Assembly (NCBI GenBank): GCA_016196505.1
Contig: JACPXO010000097.1
Span: forward strand, 1-7,860
Source: Candidatus Omnitrophota bacterium
GTDB taxonomy: Bacteria > Omnitrophota > Gorgyraeia > 2-02-FULL-51-18
Direction of reading: 5' to 3'
DNA length: 7,860 nt
Positions 6,772 through 7,860 of this stretch are shown here, piece by piece. Position numbers and translations under genes: made by a program. The notes beneath the pieces are model-generated. The model searched no databases. It worked only from the letters and a program-made list of their open reading frames with translations, and was not told the DNA's origin. Position 1 is the first letter of the stretch. The number at the start of each line of letters is the position of its first letter.

Positions 6772-7760
6772 AACCTGTCCTTAAAAAAAGACGCGTGCTT
6801 CGAGAGATACCCGTCACTCAAGCGTTCCAAGAGTCTGCGGTATCGAGGCCTCACCTTTTCTTTTTCCAGGAGCCGCTCGACTTTTTTGCGCTGACCCCGG
6901 AGACTTTCCATGGACACAGCGCGTGGGATGCCGGCCTTTTTCATGATCTGGCGTGTTAACGGCGTGGGGGCTGTCCCCAGTGTCTTTTCGATCCGTCTGA
7001 GGATCGGGCCGGGATCCGTTGCGAACGCCTCGAAAGGCACTCTCAAGAATTTTTTCCTGTCCCGGGGCAAGAGACGCCGGCGGCGCTTTTCAAAGCTGTC
7101 TTCAAAATACGCGATCACTCGGATCGCCTGCTCGAGCCGGCCCAGCGACGCGTATTCGGCGGCCCAACGGCTCGCGAACCAGGGCACGACACGGCCGCCG
7201 ACCCGACAGCATAGCTGGAATTCCCTCGGGTCCTTGCCGATGCGCTCATCCCAGCCGCCTTCATGCCAGCTCTCTATAAGCCACAAAGGGTGCCGCTCCA
7301 TGAGGAGATAGAGCTTCAGGCGGTCTTTGAGCGATTCGAACAAAATGTCCGAAGCGCCGAAAATATAGTGCGTCATCAAAAAGAGGATGGATCGCTTCCG
7401 CCGGATGTCACGCACCGTCCGGTCCCCCGCGGGCTCGAGCGTTCTTTTAAGATAAACTTTCTCCAGGCCGTTCTTGTAGACGCCGCTGTCGTCGTCTCTT
7501 CTGAAGTTGGTGTTCCGCCCGATCGCCTGATGGTAAAGGTCGATGTCCGCGTAAAGACGTATCATCATGGCACAGGCGTCCTTGTCGATCTTTCCGAGGG
7601 ACCGGAGCGTGCAGAGGTACTCAAAAAGATAATCTAGGCACCAGAGTTCCGCCCGTTTGAGCGACGACAAAACCGGCCCCAAAAGCGTTTTCCCGGAACG
7701 CGAAAAACCGTCGATCACGACGATATTTCCGGCCAGCGACTGGGGACGCACCATCTCCAC
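6768..7760 (-). CDS. P-loop sulfotransferase-like protein
   Basis: A 330-residue protein, probably a cytoplasmic sulfotransferase acting on a sugar or glycan with PAPS as donor; the acceptor is unknown. After a short N-terminus, a beta strand leads into GFSRSGKTLL (residues 18-27), where sulfotransferases carry their 5'-phosphosulfate loop. Around residues 155-164, ERHPLWLIES resembles the R-x-x-P...S element that binds the 3' phosphate of PAPS. Near the C-terminus, FLRVPFEAFATDPGPIL followed by a helix matches the usual sulfotransferase ending. Unlike many sulfotransferases, the loop is a complete Walker A sequence (G-x4-G-K-T), so a nucleotide kinase-like role is an alternative. The start is taken as GTG 7760: GGAGGG lies 8 nt upstream, whereas the in-frame ATG two codons later would sit 14 nt away. 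The gene begins directly after the upstream stop and its TGA overlaps the next gene's TTG. Confidence 0.7.
   Translation of the reverse strand: MEMVRPQSLAGNIVVIDGFSRSGKTLLGPVLSSLKRAELWCLDYLFEYLCTLRSLGKIDKDACAMMIRLYADIDLYHQAIGRNTNFRRDDDSGVYKNGLEKVYLKRTLEPAGDRTVRDIRRKRSILFLMTHYIFGASDILFESLKDRLKLYLLMERHPLWLIESWHEGGWDERIGKDPREFQLCCRVGGRVVPWFASRWAAEYASLGRLEQAIRVIAYFEDSFEKRRRRLLPRDRKKFLRVPFEAFATDPGPILRRIEKTLGTAPTPLTRQIMKKAGIPRAVSMESLRGQRKKVERLLEKEKVRPRYRRLLERLSDGYLSKHASFFKDRF
6778..6782 (-). promoter_or_regulatory. Ribosome binding site supporting the TTG start of the cyclase-family gene
   Basis: AAGGA on the minus strand lies 6 nt upstream of TTG 6771, inside the last codons of the sulfotransferase-like gene. 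It supports the rare TTG start, for which no nearby ATG alternative exists. Confidence 0.6.
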
Positions 7761-7859
7761 TTAAGACACCCTCCATTTCAAACGCCACTCGCCGCCTTTT
7801 TTCTCCCACAGGTGCTCGGGGCGGAATTTATCCACGACCTTCCAGAAATGCTCTTCGGA
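7761..7859 (-). CDS. C-terminal tail of an unrecognised protein (partial, 5' end outside window)
   Basis: Reading in from the right edge, a frame stays open for 32 codons and ends in TAA immediately before the GTG start of the next gene. The peptide is rich in charged and aromatic residues (it contains KFRPEHLW and ends in WRLKWRVS), which looks like a real protein terminus rather than chance translation. I do not recognise the family. The zero-nucleotide spacing to the following gene, whose ribosome binding site lies within this tail, supports a shared operon. A second frame is also open over part of this stretch but gives a less protein-like sequence, so the frame choice is an inference. 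Most of the gene lies outside the window, so no function can be assigned. Confidence 0.6.
   Translation of the reverse strand, partial: SEEHFWKVVDKFRPEHLWEKKGGEWRLKWRVS
7769..7774 (-). promoter_or_regulatory. Ribosome binding site deciding the GTG start of the sulfotransferase-like gene
   Basis: GGAGGG on the minus strand, 8 nt before GTG 7760 and inside the end of the preceding gene. The spacing favours GTG over the ATG at 7754. Confidence 0.65.
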
Positions 7860-7860
7860 A

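Overview
The window is one unbroken block of tightly packed genes, all on the minus strand, so it reads biologically from the right edge (7860) to the left edge (1). In that order it holds: the end of an unrecognised gene; a P-loop sulfotransferase-like protein; a KynB-type cyclase/formamidase-family metal hydrolase; an extended SDR (NAD(P)-dependent sugar epimerase/dehydratase type); a HAD phosphatase; a large GT-B-like glycosyl/polyol-phosphate transferase; a GT2 glycosyltransferase; a Wzx-type polysaccharide flippase; and the first 59 codons of a pyruvate-kinase-like protein. The eight gene junctions run from a 17-nt overlap to a 26-nt gap. Four genes overlap their neighbour and no stretch is left for an internal promoter, so this looks like the interior of one operon.

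The content is that of a surface-polysaccharide locus (O-antigen, capsule or exopolysaccharide). The SDR and HAD enzymes would make or process a sugar precursor. The two transferases would assemble a lipid-linked glycan, the flippase would move it across the inner membrane, and the sulfotransferase-like protein could decorate it. The cyclase-family hydrolase and the pyruvate-kinase-like protein are the unexpected members. They may belong to an unusual sugar pathway involving a lactone, an N-formyl group or phosphoenolpyruvate/pyruvate. No Wzy polymerase, chain-length regulator or initiating phosphoglycosyltransferase is in view, so the locus extends beyond both edges.

The organism is a bacterium with moderately GC-rich DNA, frequent GTG/TTG starts (three of the seven complete genes) and mostly clear Shine-Dalgarno sites. 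The sequence does not fix the taxon. A Gram-negative or uncultured lineage (for example Omnitrophota- or Leptospira-like) is only a guess from the gene mix. There is no rRNA, tRNA, CRISPR array or mobile element, and no gene-free stretch of more than 26 nt. The best structural signal outside the genes themselves is a nested inverted repeat inside the 3' end of the GT2 gene, shortly before the flippase start.
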